Virus record (IMG/VR): IMGVR_UViG_3300044796_000040
Location: 1-38,042 of that record
From: a virus
Length of the DNA stretch: 38,042 nucleotides
Reading direction: 5' to 3' (one strand)
Part shown: one piece after another, positions 36,988-38,042 of the stretch
Layout: the number at the start of each line of letters is the position of its first letter
Numbering within the stretch: the stretch's first letter is position 1
Program-made: the position numbers and the translations under genes
The notes under the pieces: generated by a model
Seen by the model: the letters and a program-made list of their open reading frames with translations, nothing else
Database searches by the model: none
Told to the model about the DNA's origin: nothing

Positions 36988-37353
36988 ATGGCTTATCAGG
37001 CATACAAATTTCCCGTTTATCAACCTGCTATGAGAATCATTGCTAACGTTACCAATGCTAATCCAGCGGTTGTTACTACTACTTTCGCGCACCAGTATAT
37101 TACTGGTACTACCGTGAGATTGAATTTTCCCCCTGGTTATGGCATGGAGCAAGCAAATCAATTGTTTGGGGAAATAGTGGTAACGGGCGCTACTACCTTT
37201 GCAATTCCTATAGATACTACTCTCTTTGATCCTTTTATGACTCCTGCAACATATCCAGATAATATGCAATATGCTCAATGCGTTCCATTTGCAGAAAACA
37301 ACGGAATATTAAAAGCGGCTACTAACAACGCACTTCCTTATTCTGCAGTATGA
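36988..37353 (+). CDS. Small beta-rich virion protein
   Basis: 121 residues; AAGGTG upstream of ATG. Residues ~12-75 hold M-R-I-I-A-N-V-T-N-A-N-P-A-V-V, F-A-H-Q-Y-I-T-G-T-T-V-R-L-N-F-P, G-A-T-T-F-A-I-P, the FCCH-like beta module also seen in the 408- and 841-residue proteins. It is probably a single-domain adaptor or decoration subunit. It lies between head and adaptor genes. Confidence 0.65.
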   Translation: MAYQAYKFPVYQPAMRIIANVTNANPAVVTTTFAHQYITGTTVRLNFPPGYGMEQANQLFGEIVVTGATTFAIPIDTTLFDPFMTPATYPDNMQYAQCVPFAENNGILKAATNNALPYSAV

Positions 37354-37387
37354 TGTTAGGATTTTAAAAAAGCTCTAGGAGATTGAT

Positions 37388-38042
37388 ATGCCAGCGACAC
37401 CAACCGTAGTAACGTCTAATCTACAAACGATTCGTATCAAAGTTCGTCGTCTTACGCGTGCTTTGTCTCCATCGCAACTTTCTGATGCTGATATCGATGG
37501 TTATATTAATACATTCGTTCTTTATGATTTCCCTGAACATCTCAGGCTATTTAATTTACGCAAGACATTCACCTTTGTTACACAGCCATTTGTAGATTTC
37601 TATACCTCTTCTACGGATGTTAATAACCCTCTTTATGACTTCGTTAATCGCTATATTACTGTACATCAACCAGTTTATATCGCTGGATTTCAGGCATTAT
37701 TTTCTGAATCAAGAGAGCAATTCTATTCTATTTATCCTAAGTTAAATAGCATAGCAAGCATCGGCGTAACAGGAGATAATGTCACGACCCAGTTTGCAGG
37801 TGTTATTAATAGCCAGCAGGCAAATATCCCACCAAATTTACAGCAAACAGTTACGTTATTGCAGGATAATGTCTTATTTAGCTCTATTGATTTGAATAAT
37901 GCTGGATTAGCTATGGTTGATTTTCCTATTACCAATACTATCGGTAATCTGTATATTCCTGGTGGTGCTCCAACATCTACTACTGTTCAAGATCCAAATA
38001 ACTACGTTAATTATCTGACTGGTCAGTTCGTAGTAACTTTCC
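37388..38042 (+). CDS. Putative head-tail adaptor/virion protein, N-terminal part (continues at base 1)
   Basis: ATG with AGGAG eight bases upstream. 218 codons are visible here with no stop; across the circular join the gene totals 359 codons, ending at 565. The N-terminus reads R-I-K-V-R-R-L-T-R-A-L, D-A-D-I-D-G-Y-I-N-T-F-V-L-Y-D-F-P-E-H. That resembles small helical adaptors of phage head-tail junctions, but I cannot name the family. It lies between capsid accessory genes and tail genes, as expected for such a protein. Confidence 0.7.
   Translation, partial: MPATPTVVTSNLQTIRIKVRRLTRALSPSQLSDADIDGYINTFVLYDFPEHLRLFNLRKTFTFVTQPFVDFYTSSTDVNNPLYDFVNRYITVHQPVYIAGFQALFSESREQFYSIYPKLNSIASIGVTGDNVTTQFAGVINSQQANIPPNLQQTVTLLQDNVLFSSIDLNNAGLAMVDFPITNTIGNLYIPGGAPTSTTVQDPNNYVNYLTGQFVVTF
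37903..38042. repeat. Right copy of the 140-bp terminal overlap
   Basis: Matches 1-140 at 137 of 140 positions. The three differences (38029, 38035 and 38041) are all silent in the shared reading frame and six bases apart. They are more likely natural variation between phage genomes in the sample than random sequencing error. Confidence 0.9.

Noticed and set aside
1-38042. tRNA genes or CRISPR arrays
   Set aside because: I saw no cloverleaf with a T-loop GGTTCGA-type motif and no regularly spaced short repeats; the CTA repeats at 19806 are a simple coding microsatellite.

Overview
The window looks like an almost complete genome of an AT-rich, short-tailed (podovirus-type) bacteriophage, assembled as a circle and opened inside a gene. 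The last 140 bases repeat the first 140, and the reading frame that leaves the right end continues in frame at the left end, so the unique sequence is about 37.9 kb. Signs of a phage are a terminase pair, a P22-type portal, a scaffold-like protein, an N4-gp56-type major capsid protein, ejection-like proteins and several tail fibres. I see no tail sheath, major tail tube or tape-measure gene. I also see no integrase, DNA polymerase, RNA polymerase, tRNA or recognisable endolysin. The host cannot be named from the sequence; promoter-like sites resemble bacterial sigma-70 sites.

Layout. 37388 to the end, then 1-14831: adaptor-like gene (split by the window ends), gp53-like fibre, large tail protein, two ejection/internal virion candidates, then a fibre cluster ending in a 1179-residue S74-chaperoned fibre and a C1q-like fibre. 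Two minus-strand insertions interrupt this late region: a 185-codon structural-type gene (3745-4299) and a ribbon-helix-helix / HNH / membrane-protein cassette with its own promoter and operator (6341-7521). 14929-17600 is a leftward operon of small proteins including an Erf-type annealing protein. 17601-17717 is a divergent control region. 17718-21485 runs rightwards with an HTH regulator, small cysteine-pair proteins, an RNA polymerase alpha-CTD look-alike, a DUF551 protein, a winged-helix replication protein and RusA. 21487-37353 is packaging and head: small terminase, large terminase, portal, scaffold, capsid and accessory proteins.

The most striking feature is how heavily the genome is invaded by homing elements. 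The large terminase carries an intein exactly at a nuclease motif. Within it, an HNH endonuclease is encoded in a different reading frame from the intein. The major capsid gene is split by two group I introns, whose splice sites I can place by P1 and P10 pairings and by an intact 315-residue spliced product. Intron 1 carries a LAGLIDADG endonuclease on the opposite strand with its own promoter. Intron 2 carries a small zinc-ribbon protein that is a paralogue of a free gene 1.8 kb upstream. Three more free-standing HNH nucleases, all with C-terminal HTH tails, sit between structural genes.

As a working picture, the divergent switch at 17.6 kb drives the leftward recombination operon and the rightward regulation/replication genes. 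The Rep-like protein, Erf and RusA suggest replication on host polymerases with recombination, and the alpha-CTD-like protein may redirect host transcription. Late genes then make a P22-like portal/scaffold/N4-gp56 capsid particle with a multi-fibre short tail.
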